64,000 bases of DNA, from positions 1 through 64,000 of the forward strand of contig NZ_QBUC01000003.1 in NCBI RefSeq assembly GCF_003058165.1. Direction: 5' to 3'. The stretch is from Paenisporosarcina sp. OV554 (GTDB lineage: Bacteria; Bacillota; Bacilli; Bacillales_A; Planococcaceae). Position 1 is the first letter of the stretch; the number at the start of each line of letters is the position of its first letter. This document shows, in pieces, positions 55,156 through 64,000 of the stretch. Both the position numbers and the translations under genes were made by a program. The notes below the pieces were generated by a model. The model did no database searches. It was not told the DNA's origin and worked only from the letters and a program-made list of their open reading frames with translations.

Positions 55156-55161
55156 TCTTAA

Positions 55162-56946
55162 TTAAACGATATATTTTTCAGCATCAATTAATTTAACAGA
55201 CGCTTCACGTTTTTTCGCGATCACGTTATAAGGAGTAGAACGTGTTAATTTACGAAGTGCAGATAGCATCATACGTAAGTTGTCACCTTCAACCGCTGCA
55301 ATTAATGTTTCTTTCGCATCTTTTTCTATACATTCAAATGCTTCTTGACAGAAGATTTGTGTATATAAAAGTTTTTGGTTTGCTTTCTCAGCACCCACAC
55401 GTTGGATGGCTTTTTCAGTACGAAGAACCGCTGATTCCATTGCGAATATGTTATTGACGATGTCCGCAATGTTTACTAGCACTTCTTGTTCTGTTTCAAG
55501 TTTTGTCCCATAACGTTGTGCAGCTAAACCAGCTGCTAATAATCCTATTTTTTTAGCATTTTGGACAAGCATTTTTTCTTGAGCTAATGGAGCATCTTCA
55601 ATCTCTTCAGGCATCATCATTAACAACTCTTCTTGGAGTGCTTGAGCTTTTTGAAGAAGAGGTAGCTCTCCTTTCATTGCTTTACGCAAGAAAGTTCCTG
55701 GTACTAGTAGACGATTAATTTCATTTGTTCCTTCAAAAATACGGTTAATACGAGAATCACGGTAGATGCGCTCTACTTCGTACTCTTGCATGAAACCATA
55801 ACCACCGTGTAATTGCACTGCTTCATCAGCAATATAATCTAAAACTTCTGTACCGAAGACTTTGTTGATTGAACATTCAATTGCATATTCTGCAATCGAT
55901 GCTGCAATTGCTTTTCCGTCTTTTTGCTCATCTGTACTCAATTGACTCATACGATCTTCAAAGTAACCTACAGTGCGATAAATTAAACTTTCTGAAGCAT
56001 AAAGTCTTGAAGCCATTGTCGCTAATTTTTCTTTTGTTAAATTGAAAGAAGAAATTGGCGTTTTAAATTGTTGACGTTGATTTGTATATGCTACCGCTAA
56101 TTCAAATGCACGTTTTGAAGCACCTACTGTACCTACTCCTAATTTATAACGACCAATGTTTAAGATGTTGAATGCAATGACGTGACCACGACCAACTTCA
56201 CCAAGTAAGTTTTCAGCAGGTACTTGAGCGTCTTGAAGAATTAATGTACGAGTTGAAGAAGATTTGATTCCCATCTTCTTCTCTTCAGCACCTACTGACA
56301 CACCGGAGAATTCACGTTCAACGATGAAAGCAGAGAATTTGTCTCCATCAATCTTTGCATACACAACGAAAACATCAGCAAAACCTGCATTGGTAATCCA
56401 TTGTTTTTCACCATTTAATACGTAATGCGTGCCTTCTGCATTTAGTTTAGCAGTCGTTTTAGCACCTAATGCATCTGACCCTGAACCTGGCTCTGTTAAT
56501 GCGTACGCCGCGATTAACTCACCTGTAGCAAGCTTCGGTAAATACTTTTGCTTTTGATCTTCATTACCAAAAAGAACGATTGGTAATGAACCAATACCTA
56601 CATGTGCACCATGAGTAATGGAGAATCCACCTGCGCGAGACATTTTTTCGGCAATTAGAGCTGAAGAAACTTTATCTAAGGCAAGACCACCATATTCTTC
56701 TGGAACGTCTGCACCTAGTAAACCGATATCTCCTGCAGATTTTAAGAGTTTTACAGAATGTTCAAATTCATGATTTTCCAGTTTGTCAAGAACCGGTACA
56801 ACTTCTGATAATACGAAGTCTTCCGTTGTTTTTGCAATCATTTTATGCTCATCTGTAAAGTCTTCTGGTGTAAATACACGGTCTAATGTTACGTCTTCAA
56901 CTAAGAAACTTCCGCCTTTAATCATGTTAGCGATTGTGTTTGTCAT
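55162..56946 (-). CDS. fadE: Acyl-CoA dehydrogenase FadE
   Basis: A protein of 594 residues. The acyl-CoA dehydrogenase domain (about 25-420) shows ALTEPGSGSDALGAKT (FAD/substrate site, about 150), EKQWITNAG, and YGFMQEYEVERIYRDSRINR with IFEGTNEINRLLV. The extra C-terminal helical domain of about 170 residues is typical of the larger VLCAD-like bacterial enzymes. It does the first step of beta-oxidation. It is last in fadN-fadA-fadE, separated from fadA by a 280-bp repeat-bearing gap. Confidence 0.94.
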   Translation of the reverse strand: MTNTIANMIKGGSFLVEDVTLDRVFTPEDFTDEHKMIAKTTEDFVLSEVVPVLDKLENHEFEHSVKLLKSAGDIGLLGADVPEEYGGLALDKVSSALIAEKMSRAGGFSITHGAHVGIGSLPIVLFGNEDQKQKYLPKLATGELIAAYALTEPGSGSDALGAKTTAKLNAEGTHYVLNGEKQWITNAGFADVFVVYAKIDGDKFSAFIVEREFSGVSVGAEEKKMGIKSSSTRTLILQDAQVPAENLLGEVGRGHVIAFNILNIGRYKLGVGTVGASKRAFELAVAYTNQRQQFKTPISSFNLTKEKLATMASRLYASESLIYRTVGYFEDRMSQLSTDEQKDGKAIAASIAEYAIECSINKVFGTEVLDYIADEAVQLHGGYGFMQEYEVERIYRDSRINRIFEGTNEINRLLVPGTFLRKAMKGELPLLQKAQALQEELLMMMPEEIEDAPLAQEKMLVQNAKKIGLLAAGLAAQRYGTKLETEQEVLVNIADIVNNIFAMESAVLRTEKAIQRVGAEKANQKLLYTQIFCQEAFECIEKDAKETLIAAVEGDNLRMMLSALRKLTRSTPYNVIAKKREASVKLIDAEKYIV

Positions 56947-57051
56947 GTTTATTTTCCTCCTGTTTTTTTAATCTATATTTGTAGAACTTTTTGTTTTACT
57001 TTTTGTTAGGCTCTATTAATCTATACTTTTGATCTCCGTTACAACGCCCTT

Positions 57052-57190
57052 CATGTTTCGAAGCTAGCGTAGCGATGCAACTCACTTCCATGTTTCGAAG
57101 CTAGCAAAGCGATGCAGAAACAGAAACAGGCGGACGCTGTCCGCGGGCAGTCCGTGAGTCTTGGCGCTCGCCCTAGGAAAGTGTAGCTGT
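57052..57190. repeat. Tandem 28-bp repeats and GC-rich element between fadA and fadE
   Basis: CATGTTTCGAAGCTAGC-xx-AGCGATGCA occurs twice, at 57052-57079 and 57089-57116 (period 37). A GC-rich stretch with GGCGGACGCTGTCCGCGGGC then follows to about 57190, resembling intergenic repeats widespread in Bacillales. No gene is seen. Confidence 0.65.
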
Positions 57191-57230
57191 TTTGCGGAAT
57201 ATCAAAATCAATATTTAACATAGCTTTTTA

Positions 57231-58406
57231 TTAAAGTATTTCAAATACGCCTGCTGCACCCATGCCCCCACCAATACACATCGTGACGACACCGAACTGC
57301 TTACCTTGACGTTTTAATTCATGGATCATTTTTAACGTTAAAATCGAACCTGTGGCACCAAGTGGATGGCCAAGTGCAATTGCACCACCATTGACATTCA
57401 CTTTATTGATGTCAATTCCTAAATGGCGAACTACTTGAATGGATTGGGAAGCAAATGCTTCATTCAATTCCCATAAGTCAATGTCTTCAATAGATAGTCC
57501 TGCAATTTTTAACGCCTTTGGTATTGCTACAATAGGTCCTATTCCCATAATTTCTGGAGGTACGCCGCCTACAGCAAATGACAGGAATTTGGCCATTGGT
57601 TTCAACCCTTGAGCAGTCGCAACTTCACGATCCATGACAAGCACAGCACCTGCACCGTCAGACGTTTGAGATGCATTACCTGCAGTTACAGTACCGCGTG
57701 CGTTAAAAGCTGGACGAAGTTTTGCGAGTGTCTCCATGTTCGTGCCGACACGAACACCTTCATCCATATCAAACATAAATTTCTTTTCTTGCGCTTTATG
57801 ATTTTCATCAAGATAACGTTTCAACACTTCCACTGGTACAATTTCATCTTTGTATTTTCCAGATGCAATGGCTGCTGCTGCTAGTTCATGTGATCGAACT
57901 GCAAATGCGTCTTGATCTTCACGTGTGATACCATATTTCACTGCAACTTGTTCAGCTGTATGACCCATACCCATATAGTATTGTGGAGCAGTTTCTGCTA
58001 ATGTTGCGTTTGGTCGAATGGTATTCCCCATCATTGGCACCATACTCATAGACTCAACGCCACCTGCAATAATTGCTTGTGAGTGGCCGAGCATAATACG
58101 TTCTGCTGCATATGCAATTGATTGAAGGCCAGATGAACAGAATCTGTTGACTGTAATAGCAGGTGTAGTATCTGGTAAACCTGCAAGTGCCCCGATATTA
58201 CGCGCAACATTCATTCCTTGTTCGGCTTCAGGCATTGCACAACCTAAAATTAAATCGTCTATTGGACCATCGTAGCCACCCGCTCGTTTTAACGTTTCTT
58301 TTACTACTAATGCACCAAAATCATCTGGTCTCACTGTTGCAAGGGAGCCTTTTTTCGCTTTCCCTACAGGTGTTCTGGCACCTGCTACTATTACTGCTTC
58401 GCGCAT
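57231..58406 (-). CDS. fadA: Acetyl-CoA acyltransferase (3-ketoacyl-CoA thiolase) FadA
   Basis: A thiolase of 391 residues. The nucleophilic cysteine is C90 in [10 protein letters not shown], the catalytic histidine lies in [14 protein letters not shown] (about 348), and the second cysteine in TMCIGGGMG (about 378). It performs the last step of beta-oxidation, releasing acetyl-CoA. It begins 30 bp after fadN. Confidence 0.95.
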   Translation of the reverse strand: MREAVIVAGARTPVGKAKKGSLATVRPDDFGALVVKETLKRAGGYDGPIDDLILGCAMPEAEQGMNVARNIGALAGLPDTTPAITVNRFCSSGLQSIAYAAERIMLGHSQAIIAGGVESMSMVPMMGNTIRPNATLAETAPQYYMGMGHTAEQVAVKYGITREDQDAFAVRSHELAAAAIASGKYKDEIVPVEVLKRYLDENHKAQEKKFMFDMDEGVRVGTNMETLAKLRPAFNARGTVTAGNASQTSDGAGAVLVMDREVATAQGLKPMAKFLSFAVGGVPPEIMGIGPIVAIPKALKIAGLSIEDIDLWELNEAFASQSIQVVRHLGIDINKVNVNGGAIALGHPLGATGSILTLKMIHELKRQGKQFGVVTMCIGGGMGAAGVFEIL

Positions 58407-58436
58407 AAGTTCTCCTCCTCTTTACCACACGTAACA

Positions 58437-60803
58437 TTAGTTACGAAGTGGCTTTCCTTTCACCAACATGTTTTGCATTCTGGCTTGAGATTTTGATTCA
58501 GCTACTAAACTTAAGAATGCTTCACGCTCTAAATCGAGCAAATATTGTTCGTCAACTAACGTGCCATATGGGACTTTTCCGCCCGCAATTACATAAGCTA
58601 ATTTCTTCGCGATTTTCAAATCATGCTCACTAATGAATCCTGATAAGAACATCCCTTCAGCTCCAAGTAATAGAGTGGCATAACCTGATTCACCTGTTAC
58701 GGGTACTTTTTCACGAAGTGGTGCTTTGTAGTTATTTTCATATAAAGAAAGCGCTGCTTGTTTCGCATCATAGATTAAGTGATCAGCATTAACACTAATA
58801 CCATCAACAAAGTTTAAGAAATTATTTTCACGTCCTTCTTCACCTGAAGTCGATACTTTAGCCGTGGCAATCGTTTCAAACACTTTATTTGCCACATATT
58901 GATAATCAATGTGTACGCCATTTGGTAAGCCTTTTAAATGTTTCATATATAATTCTTTATTCCCACCACCACCAGGAATCAGGCCAACTCCAACTTCTAC
59001 TAATCCCATATAGGTTTCATGAGAAGCTTGAATATGTGCAGCAGGTAAACAAACTTCTGCTCCGCCTCCTAGTGTCATACCGAAAGGTGCTGCTACTACT
59101 GGTTTTGGGCTATATTTAATTTTCAGCATCGCGTTTTGGAATGAACGAACAACAAAATCAAGTTCAAAAATATTATCATCTTGTGCTTCCATTAAAATCA
59201 TGCCTAGGTTCGCGCCAACACAGAAATTTTTTCCTTGGTTTCCAATAACAAGACCTTTAAAATTCTTCTCAACTTCATCCACTGCAAAGTTAATCATTTG
59301 AATAATATCGAGTCCAATGGCATTAGACTGTGAATGGAATTCAAGTAATGCAATACCATCCCCTAAATCTATTAAACTAGCTCCAGAATTTTTCTTGATT
59401 ACTCCGTGTTTTTTCTTAAATTGTTTCAAGTTCATTACTTTTTCATTCGTTGGAACTGCTGCGTAATCTTGACCATTGAAAAAATACGTCTCAGCATTGT
59501 CTTCTTTATAGAAGGAATCAAATCCTTGGTCGAGTAAATTTTGTGCGAAAGCTGGAATTTCTAAGCCTTCCGCTTTCATTTTTTCGACTGATTCTTTTAC
59601 GCCAATGGCATCCCATATTTCAAATGGACCCTGCTCCCAACCGAAGCCCCACTTCATTGCATTGTCAATTGCCACAATATCATCAGCAATTTCGCCATGT
59701 AATTTTGCAGAGTACGCAAGCGTAGGTGCTAGAATGCTCCAAAGTAATTCACCCGTACGATCTTTTGCATATGTTAACGTTTTCACTTTTACAGCAAGAC
59801 CTTTTTGTTGTTTTGCCATTTCCAGTGAAGGTGTTTTTAATTTTTTCACAGGCTCGTATTCCATCGTTTCAGGATTTAATTCGAGTATTTCTTTCCCATT
59901 TTTAACGAAGAACCCTTGCCCAGATTTTGCTCCTAACCAACCATTTTCAAGCATTTTGGTAATCATCGATGGCAATTCAAACACTTTTTGTTCGTCACCA
60001 GTTGTTTGATCAAATACATTTTTTGCTACGTGTCCAAACGTATCAAGACCAACGACATCAAGAGTACGGAAAGTTGCAGATTTAGGACGTCCAATAGCAG
60101 GACCCGTGACCGAATCAACTTCACCCACCGAATAACCTCTAGCTAACATTTCACGAAGTGTGACAAGAAGGCCATACGTTCCAATACGGTTGGCAATAAA
60201 GTTTGGTGTATCTTTCGCTATTACAACACCTTTTCCAAGGCGGTCTTCTCCGAATTCTTTCATGAATTCAATTACTTCTGTCGATGTTGTAGTTGCTGGA
60301 ATCACTTCAAGCAATTTCAAATAACGTGGTGGATTGAAGAAATGTGTACCAAGGAAGTGTTTTTGGAAATCTTCCGAGCGTCCTTCAGCCATTGCGTTAA
60401 TGCTAATACCTGATGTGTTAGAACTGACGATAGTTCCCGTCTTGCGAACTGCGTCAATTTTTTCGTAAAGACCTTTTTTAATCTCCAGATTCTCTACAAT
60501 TACTTCAATAATCCAATCAACATCTTTTAATTTATCTAAGTCGTCTTCAAAGTTTCCAGCCGTCAATAAGGCAAGATTTTTCTTTGACGCTAATGGTGCA
60601 GGCTTTTGCTTAAGTAGTTTGTCTAAAGCTCCTTGTGCAATTTGGTTGCGAGCTTTTGAGTTTGCTTTGTCCTCATCTGATAAATTGCGAGGTACCATAT
60701 CAAGCAATAATGTAGGAATCCCGATATTTGCTAAGTGAGCTGCAATACCTGAACCCATCACACCAGAACCTAAAACTGCAGCTTTTTTAATTTGATAAGT
60801 CAC
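58437..60803 (-). CDS. fadN: 3-hydroxyacyl-CoA dehydrogenase/enoyl-CoA hydratase FadN
   Basis: A bifunctional protein of 788 residues. The N-terminal NAD-binding domain is AAVLGSGVMGSGIAAHLA, with the 3HCDH signature in HFFNPPRYLKLLEV (about 150). The C-terminal crotonase domain (about 480-720) has FCVGANLGMI and MTLGGGAEVCLPA. It hydrates enoyl-CoA and oxidises 3-hydroxyacyl-CoA. GTG start at 60803 with AAGGAGG. A perfect FadR box lies 24 bases upstream; the open frame extends into it and should not be used. Confidence 0.95.
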   Translation of the reverse strand: MTYQIKKAAVLGSGVMGSGIAAHLANIGIPTLLLDMVPRNLSDEDKANSKARNQIAQGALDKLLKQKPAPLASKKNLALLTAGNFEDDLDKLKDVDWIIEVIVENLEIKKGLYEKIDAVRKTGTIVSSNTSGISINAMAEGRSEDFQKHFLGTHFFNPPRYLKLLEVIPATTTSTEVIEFMKEFGEDRLGKGVVIAKDTPNFIANRIGTYGLLVTLREMLARGYSVGEVDSVTGPAIGRPKSATFRTLDVVGLDTFGHVAKNVFDQTTGDEQKVFELPSMITKMLENGWLGAKSGQGFFVKNGKEILELNPETMEYEPVKKLKTPSLEMAKQQKGLAVKVKTLTYAKDRTGELLWSILAPTLAYSAKLHGEIADDIVAIDNAMKWGFGWEQGPFEIWDAIGVKESVEKMKAEGLEIPAFAQNLLDQGFDSFYKEDNAETYFFNGQDYAAVPTNEKVMNLKQFKKKHGVIKKNSGASLIDLGDGIALLEFHSQSNAIGLDIIQMINFAVDEVEKNFKGLVIGNQGKNFCVGANLGMILMEAQDDNIFELDFVVRSFQNAMLKIKYSPKPVVAAPFGMTLGGGAEVCLPAAHIQASHETYMGLVEVGVGLIPGGGGNKELYMKHLKGLPNGVHIDYQYVANKVFETIATAKVSTSGEEGRENNFLNFVDGISVNADHLIYDAKQAALSLYENNYKAPLREKVPVTGESGYATLLLGAEGMFLSGFISEHDLKIAKKLAYVIAGGKVPYGTLVDEQYLLDLEREAFLSLVAESKSQARMQNMLVKGKPLRN

Positions 60804-60826
60804 GTGCAAAGCCTCCTTTATTTTTT

Positions 60827-60844
60827 TGAATGAATACTCATTCA
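60827..60844. promoter_or_regulatory. FadR operator upstream of fadN
   Basis: TGAATGAATACTCATTCA fits the Bacillus FadR (TetR-type) consensus TGAATGAMTANTCATTCA at every position. FadR represses beta-oxidation genes until long-chain acyl-CoA binds. The fadR gene itself is not in the window. Confidence 0.88.
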
Positions 60845-60845
60845 T

Positions 60846-61223
60846 TTTTTAGTCAAAAAAAATAGAAACAACCTCTATAACAATTAGTCTATTTCATTAT
60901 CGCCTTTTTCGCAATATTTAAATGATAATGTGAAATGATTTTTTGAATGAAAAATAGTTTTTGTCAGACATCAATTTAACTTCCCGTCATAGGCATTATA
61001 TGATTTTTTTTTGACGAGTGTGAAGTTATTCTCTGTTTGACGGACAAAGGATTAAATAGCTTCAGACACATAACTTATATTATTCCCAACATGTTAGTGA
61101 TATGTCTTTTCTTTATAGAAGGAAATAAATTTTATGTGTTTTTCCTAAAAATTGCAGAAAGTTGTGTATATAATATTTAACTCTTCTCACACTAAATAGA
61201 GAAATCTTAAGGAGGAACAGTAA
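60846..61223. other. Divergent intergenic region fadN / coat genes
   Basis: About 380 AT-rich bases without a gene. They hold the promoter side of fadN and, toward the right, a TATAAT at 61169-61174 that may serve the coat-like genes, without a clear -35. I see no RNA structure or repeat here. Confidence 0.5.
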
Positions 61224-61484
61224 ATGAACTTGTTTTCACAACCAAAAGAGCAGCAAATGGTTTTCCCAGAACCACCAAAAATGGTTTCAACAAAAGATTT
61301 CAGCTATTTCAAGGATATGATGTCCTGGAATTTATTGGCTGCAAAAAAAATGAATTGGGCTGCTGAAAATTGTCAGCTTCCAGATTTAAAAAAGGAATTT
61401 GAAGCAGCTGAACAAATGCATAGCAATCATTATGATGAATTACTGAAGCTTTTAAAACAAAATGAAGGAGGATCAGTTTCGTGA
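61224..61484 (+). CDS. Small spore-coat-like protein (CotF-related, first of pair)
   Basis: A protein of 86 residues. After a Pro-rich start (QMVFPEPPKMVSTKDFSYFK) it is helical and resembles the ferritin-like four-helix segments of CotF-type coat proteins (KDMMSWNLLAAKKMNWAAENC). It overlaps the next coat-like gene by 4 bp. AAGGAGG precedes the ATG. Expression during sporulation is inferred from family and not seen in the sequence. Confidence 0.72.
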   Translation: MNLFSQPKEQQMVFPEPPKMVSTKDFSYFKDMMSWNLLAAKKMNWAAENCQLPDLKKEFEAAEQMHSNHYDELLKLLKQNEGGSVS

Positions 61485-61795
61485 ATCAACAAACCGTAAA
61501 AAATCCAGAAACACCTTATGCTGAAACACCACAACTAAATGATCGCGACATTCTAAATGATGCGCTTTCTACAGAAAAATCTTTATGCGGATCTTATGCA
61601 ACGGCAATGCACGAAGCTAGCCATGACGCTTTGTACCAAATTATTTTCACACAATTAAGAAATACTTCTAAACAACAACGAAGTTTTTATGACTTACTAT
61701 TCACTCATGGATGGTATACACTCACTCCGGCTGACCCACAAGAAATCAAACAAGTGACACAACAATTCCAAGAGTACAAACAACAGCTACAATAA
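61481..61795 (+). CDS. yusN: CotF-family spore coat protein (YusN-like)
   Basis: A protein of 104 residues with NDRDILNDALSTEKSLCGSY (about 20-39), the usual opening of CotF-family coat proteins, followed by a helical bundle and LLFTHGWYTLTPAD. It overlaps the preceding gene by 4 bp (GTGA-type coupling, GTG start). B. subtilis yusN lies in the corresponding place near fadN. Confidence 0.82.
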   Translation: MNQQTVKNPETPYAETPQLNDRDILNDALSTEKSLCGSYATAMHEASHDALYQIIFTQLRNTSKQQRSFYDLLFTHGWYTLTPADPQEIKQVTQQFQEYKQQLQ

Positions 61796-61866
61796 TAATA
61801 CAATTTGCTATCCGTCTGAAGTGAAACGGTGTAAACTGTTCCTATAGCACATTAGGAGGAACAGAC

Positions 61867-62187
61867 ATGAACTCAATTACTACTACTGAACAATTTAATG
61901 ATATTATTTCTTCAGATAAAGAAGTCATCGTGAAATTCACTGCAGGATGGTGTCCTGATTGTACACGTATGGATATGTTCATCGACCCAATTATTGAAGA
62001 ATACAAGCAATATACATGGTATGAAGTAAATCGCGATGAGCTGCCTGAAATCGCTGAACAATATGATGTTATGGGGATTCCAAGTCTTTTAATTTATCAG
62101 AACAACGAGAAAAAAGCTCATTTGCATAGTGCAAACGCAAAATCACCTGATCAAGTAACTGAATTTCTTCAAAGCCAAAAAGGATAG
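61867..62187 (+). CDS. Thioredoxin-family protein
   Basis: A protein of 106 residues with a thioredoxin fold. The active site is AGWCPDCTRMD (C29 and C32) and the cis-proline is in MGIPSLLIYQN. The CPDC motif, rather than CGPC, indicates a specialised thiol-disulfide protein. GGAGGAA precedes the ATG. It is a single gene with its own terminator. Confidence 0.88.
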   Translation: MNSITTTEQFNDIISSDKEVIVKFTAGWCPDCTRMDMFIDPIIEEYKQYTWYEVNRDELPEIAEQYDVMGIPSLLIYQNNEKKAHLHSANAKSPDQVTEFLQSQKG

Positions 62188-62211
62188 ACCATGTGTCTGT
62201 CCTTTTTTTTT
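62178..62211 (+). terminator. Terminator of the thioredoxin-like gene
   Basis: AAAAAGGA plus AGAC pairs with GTCT plus TCCTTTTTTTTT around a 5-base loop. It overlaps the stop codon. Confidence 0.88.
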
Positions 62212-62252
62212 GCTATACTAAATGAAAATAGCAACTATCGGAGTGGACAAAG

Positions 62253-62720
62253 ATGTCACAAGAAATAGAAGTAAAGCAATTAAAAGACAAGATTAAGTAT
62301 TACGAAAATATTATTAATAATATGTCTGCCCCCGTCATTCCTTCAGTGGTACCTGGCACAATATTGATACCTATTGCAGGATATATGTTTAAAGAACGTT
62401 TTGACATGATACAAACTAAAGCTCTTCAATATGCAGGAGATAACCGTGATACTGAGCAAGCAATTTTCGACTTTACCGGTGTCTCCGTTGAAGATGTTGC
62501 ATCATTTGACTATAATGATTTAGCTACTGAGATTTTTAAATTAAACAGTTCGCTAAAACTGATGGGCATCCGTCCAATGTACGTTGGATTTAATCCTCGT
62601 TTCGTTCGTGAAATTGTTCATGCAGGTATTCATGTAGAAATTGAAACATATGTAAGTTTTCGTGCAGCTCTTAAACGTTTATTACAAGAAAGCAACCAGT
62701 CACTTCACACTATTCGGTGA
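62253..62720 (+). CDS. STAS-domain protein (RsbR-like)
   Basis: A protein of 155 residues: a short coiled-coil start (VKQLKDKIKYYENII), the linker NNMSAPVIPSVVPGTILIPI typical of the C-terminal half of RsbR proteins, then a STAS domain (about 30-140). The full-length RsbR sensor part is missing. The phosphorylated threonines of stressosome proteins are not seen at the expected places (EDVASF and YVGFN instead), so regulation by kinase is doubtful. No rsb genes are nearby. Confidence 0.72.
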   Translation: MSQEIEVKQLKDKIKYYENIINNMSAPVIPSVVPGTILIPIAGYMFKERFDMIQTKALQYAGDNRDTEQAIFDFTGVSVEDVASFDYNDLATEIFKLNSSLKLMGIRPMYVGFNPRFVREIVHAGIHVEIETYVSFRAALKRLLQESNQSLHTIR

Positions 62721-62738
62721 ATACTGATTGCTTTTTAT
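62690..62738 (+). terminator. Terminator of the STAS gene
   Basis: AAAGCAA plus CAGT pairs with ACTG plus TTGCTTT, with an inner CACTTCACAC/GGTG portion and a T-rich tail. It overlaps the 3' end of the gene. Confidence 0.7.
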
Positions 62739-62854
62739 TTTGGATAAAACCTAATTAATGGATATTCTTTCTTCTTACTTTTCCTTACTTCATATGCTTC
62801 AAATCTATTAAAAACTTCTAGTACCTTATTACTTGAAAATTAGTTTAATATACT

Positions 62855-62883
62855 TTACATTTGAATTAGTACTTTTTTGTAAT
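62855..62883 (+). promoter_or_regulatory. Probable promoter of katA
   Basis: TTTACA (62855-62860), 17 bases, TGTAAT (62878-62883), with the PerR box on the -10. An alternative upstream pair, TTGAAA and TACATT, also has 17-base spacing. Confidence 0.5.
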
Positions 62884-62891
62884 GATTATAA
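62877..62891. promoter_or_regulatory. PerR box upstream of katA
   Basis: TTGTAATGATTATAA, one base from the PerR consensus TTATAATNATTATAA. It lies 16 bases before the catalase start, overlapping a -10 (TGTAAT). PerR would repress katA until peroxide oxidises the repressor. Confidence 0.85.
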
Positions 62892-62907
62892 ATAAGGAGT
62901 GGAAATG

Positions 62908-64000
62908 ATGAAAAAACATTTAACAACCAACCAAGGAGTGCCGATTGGTGATAATCAAAATTCACGCACAGCCGGTGAACGCGGACCAACACTTATGGAG
63001 GATTATCAATTAATAGAAAAATTAGCTCATTTTGACCGTGAACGTGTGCCAGAACGTGTTGTTCATGCTCGTGGTGCAGCTGCACATGGTAAATTTGTTT
63101 TGAAAAATAGTATGAAAAAATATACTCGAGCTGCATTCTTACAAAATGAAGGACAAGAAACTCCATTGTTCGCTCGCTTCTCAACAGTAATTCACGGACT
63201 CCACTCTCCTGAGACGGCTCGTGACCCACGTGGCTTCTCTGTGAAATTTTATACAGAAGAAGGCAACTATGATTTTGTTGGTAATAATTTGCCCGTATTC
63301 TTTATCCGAGATGCAATTAAATTCCCAGACGTAATTCATTCATTAAAACCAGATCCACGCACAAATCTTCAAGATGCTGCACGTCTTTTTGATTTCATGG
63401 GCTTATCCCCTGAATCGACAAATATGTTAATTCACTTATTTACAGATGAAGGAATTCCACAAGATTACCGTCACCTACGTGGTTCTTCTGTCCATTCGTT
63501 CAAATGGATTTCAGCAGAAGGAAAAACTACATATGTGAAACTACGTTGGGTGCCTAAACAAGGCGTGAAAAACTTATCAATCGAAGAAGCGGCTGAACAG
63601 CAAGGAAAAGATTTCAGTCATGCAACGCGTGATTTATATGAAGCAATTGAGCGTGGAGACTATCCAGAATGGGATTTATTTGTTCAAACTTTGAAACCTG
63701 AAGACATGGATAACTTTGACTTTGATCCACTTGACTCTACGAAAGATTGGTTAGAGAAAGACTTCCCTTATGAGTTGGTCGGAACAATGACTTTAAATCG
63801 AAATGTAGACAACTTCTTTGCAGAAACAGAATCAGTTGGATTCAATCCAGGTGTTCTAGTACCGGGTATACAACCATCTGAAGATAAAATGTTGCAAGGT
63901 CGTTTGTTCTCTTACTCAGATACACAACGCTACCGTATTGGTGCAAACTACTTACAGTTGCCAATAAATGCACCAAAATGTCCATTCTCAAATAACCAAC
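62908..64000 (+). CDS. katA: Catalase (monofunctional haem, KatA type), 3' end outside window
   Basis: The first 364 codons of a clade 3 haem catalase. The catalytic histidine is H53 in [12 protein letters not shown], the distal asparagine lies in [13 protein letters not shown] (about 126), and [16 protein letters not shown] is the conserved substrate channel. It breaks down hydrogen peroxide in the cytoplasm. The ATG at 62908 is 8 bases from AAGGAG; 62905 is also possible. The gene continues beyond 64000. A PerR box overlaps its promoter. Confidence 0.95.
   Translation, partial: MKKHLTTNQGVPIGDNQNSRTAGERGPTLMEDYQLIEKLAHFDRERVPERVVHARGAAAHGKFVLKNSMKKYTRAAFLQNEGQETPLFARFSTVIHGLHSPETARDPRGFSVKFYTEEGNYDFVGNNLPVFFIRDAIKFPDVIHSLKPDPRTNLQDAARLFDFMGLSPESTNMLIHLFTDEGIPQDYRHLRGSSVHSFKWISAEGKTTYVKLRWVPKQGVKNLSIEEAAEQQGKDFSHATRDLYEAIERGDYPEWDLFVQTLKPEDMDNFDFDPLDSTKDWLEKDFPYELVGTMTLNRNVDNFFAETESVGFNPGVLVPGIQPSEDKMLQGRLFSYSDTQRYRIGANYLQLPINAPKCPFSNNQ

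Noticed and set aside
58889-59119. Leucine-rich frames opposite fadN and other fad genes
   Set aside because: They are antisense shadows of well-defined genes and lack ribosome sites.

Overview
The window is a contiguous piece of chromosome from a low-GC, endospore-forming Bacillales bacterium, most likely of the family Planococcaceae (Psychrobacillus, Paenisporosarcina or Sporosarcina type). Four things support this: the 5' end of a 16S rRNA gene at the left edge, AT-rich codon use, sporulation genes (yunB, YusN-like coat proteins), and a gene order that follows the Bacillus subtilis yug-mrp-yui-yum-yut-yun-suf-yus region. The genus was not determined.

Layout. Positions 1-360 hold the start and promoter of a leftward rRNA operon. 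Positions 360-3180 carry a DMT exporter, an MgtC-like protein and a cation diffusion facilitator. Positions 3280-11340 hold yugN, yugJ and an arginine/ornithine catabolic cluster (glutamate dehydrogenase, rocD, rocA, divergent rocR), followed by yugI. Positions 11430-14350 are an accessory module: an ECF sigma factor with its own ECF-type promoter, a 712-residue membrane partner, and the relic of a second copy of that partner's C-terminus. Positions 14400-20270 carry a sodium-dependent transporter, an Xre regulator, yugE, patB, a cyclophilin lipoprotein and an MFS exporter. Positions 20459-26220 are the complete seven-gene Mrp Na+/H+ antiporter operon. Positions 26280-42715 hold pepA, yuiD, yuiB, yuiA, a Nudix hydrolase, two NDH-2-like proteins, the Fe-S carriers yutM and yutI, yutFED, lipA, yunB and yunDEF. 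Positions 43890-49200 are the sufCDSUB operon. Positions 50585-53442 are the SAM-riboswitch-controlled metNIQ operon. Positions 53439-60850 hold yusE, yusF, gcvH, yusI and the FadR-type fadNAE operon. The window ends with coat genes, a thioredoxin, a STAS protein and a catalase gene cut by the right edge.

How the genes work together. RocD and RocA convert ornithine to glutamate, and glutamate dehydrogenase feeds it to 2-oxoglutarate. The suf operon, YutM and YutI supply Fe-S clusters, including those of LipA, which makes the lipoyl group carried by GcvH. FadN, FadA and FadE carry out beta-oxidation. Two type II NADH dehydrogenase-like proteins, one behind a Rex-type operator, handle NADH.

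The unexplained material is mostly intergenic. There is a family of about 247-bp structured repeats (called E1 here) in two clusters, 29041-29599 and 42766-43790. Their central hairpin differs in sequence between copies but mostly keeps its pairing. There is a pair of 139-bp palindromic elements (E2), and a third repeat family (E3) that begins exactly at the TAA stop codon of three unrelated genes. The roc regulator is also unusual: it keeps Walker A and the Fis-type DNA-binding end, but the GAFTGA loop used to contact sigma-54 is not visible, and no sigma-54 promoter is seen at rocA.
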